A stretch of DNA of 64,000 nt from Crambe crambe. Taxonomy: Eukaryota; Porifera; Demospongiae; Poecilosclerida; Crambeidae. The stretch is taken from positions 2,604,001 through 2,668,000 of the forward strand of contig OZ004582.1 of the NCBI GenBank assembly GCA_963924555.1, read 5' to 3'. Position 1 is the stretch's first letter, and each line of letters begins with the position of its first letter. Positions 63,690 through 64,000 of the stretch are shown piece by piece. A model generated the notes under the pieces. It saw only the letters and a list, made by a program, of their open reading frames with translations. It did no database searches and had not been told where the DNA came from. The position numbers and the translations under genes are program-made.

Positions 63690-64000
63690 TTTTTATTTAT
63701 TAACCTAAATACGCCAGGGTGATGATGCAGCCCCTCCTGGCCAGGAGAATGATTGGGTTCTAATTGCCTCTAAATATCAATTAGCACTTGGAAATTTTCT
63801 CCTCCAGGCACCCCTGCTCCCATCACACCGAGGTCCTGCCGGCCTACCCCGGTGGAGATTTGTCCCAATGAGCCCCTATTATGGACAGCAGTGACTCTCG
63901 CGACTTGGCCCCGTGTGCACTTTGGGAGGGGTATGGGGTGGGGTTTGTGCTCCCAGTTAGCTTAGTTGCATGCACTAGGTTATGAGGCTGTTATGCTGAT
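63690..64000. other. GC-richer stretch at the window end
   Basis: The last 300 bases are less AT-rich than the rest (CTCCTCCAGGCACCCC, CCGGCCTACCCCGGTGG) without a long frame on either strand. It could be the edge of another element or a promoter-proximal region of a gene beyond the window. The right boundary cuts it. Confidence 0.3.

Noticed and set aside
1-64000. tRNA, rRNA or known small RNA genes
   Set aside because: No cloverleaf with A/B box spacing or rRNA-like block was recognised by eye; a covariance-model scan would be needed to exclude short ones.

Overview
The window is eukaryotic and most likely from a demosponge, in the style of Amphimedon. I infer this from AT-rich spacer DNA with frequent GCTAGCTA-type words, very short GT-AG introns (44-60 bp where both ends can be placed), and a set of protein families that I know as strongly expanded in sponge genomes: UBX/HECT ligases, ZMYM1-like hAT transposases, DUF6570/Helitron proteins, Mutator-like proteins with a YqaJ nuclease, and pogo-like transposases. 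No rRNA, tRNA, CRISPR array or bacterial operon structure was seen. The species is an inference; nothing here was searched against a database.

The window is best read as a transposon graveyard. At least ten superfamilies are represented by broken protein-coding copies: Ty3/gypsy (13.3-15.4 kb; minus-strand pieces at 53.4-54.0 and 55.0-55.3 kb), a DIRS-like gag (55.3-55.9 kb), Tc1/mariner (11.2-11.7 and 15.5-16.3 kb), hAT (17.6-19.2, 25.4-26.7, 54.0-55.0 kb), pogo-like (31.9-32.2, 51.1-51.4, 56.5-56.8 kb), an integrase-type DDE element (31.1-31.9 kb, perhaps also a helix-turn-helix at 23.2 kb), a DUF6589-type element (24.2-25.4 kb), Helitron/PIF1 (20.6-21.3, 43.0-46.2, 59.0 kb), a Mutator-like/YqaJ gene (46.7-48.3 kb), a GIN-type integrase with a PHD finger (49.4-50.6 kb) and CACTA/EnSpm (59.2-60.2 kb). 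Almost all carry frameshifts, stops or internal deletions.

Between them lie gene-like sequences that may be host genes or less familiar mobile passengers: a UBX-HECT ubiquitin ligase (6.9-8.9 kb) with two further HECT relics (22.9 and 48.8 kb), a DUF3987-like gene (9.6-10.5 kb), a RecQ-like helicase (23.5-24.1 kb), two related DEDD-type exonuclease copies (34.3-35.0 and 37.3-38.0 kb), two copies of an unnamed family with a short SHOCT-like tail in the better copy (16.4-17.4 and 62.4-63.1 kb), and the splice-consistent 3' end of an unknown multi-exon gene (60.86-61.58 kb).

Non-coding structure includes minisatellites (10.8, 11.7, 29.9 and 47.7 kb; the last is in frame inside a transposase gene), a 321-bp MITE with terminal inverted repeats and matching flanks (2.4 kb), an 80-nt perfect inverted repeat (41.3 kb), an inverted duplication of a helicase exon (20.8-21.3 kb) and several dispersed repeats. 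Coordinates of degenerate elements are approximate because their ends were judged by eye.
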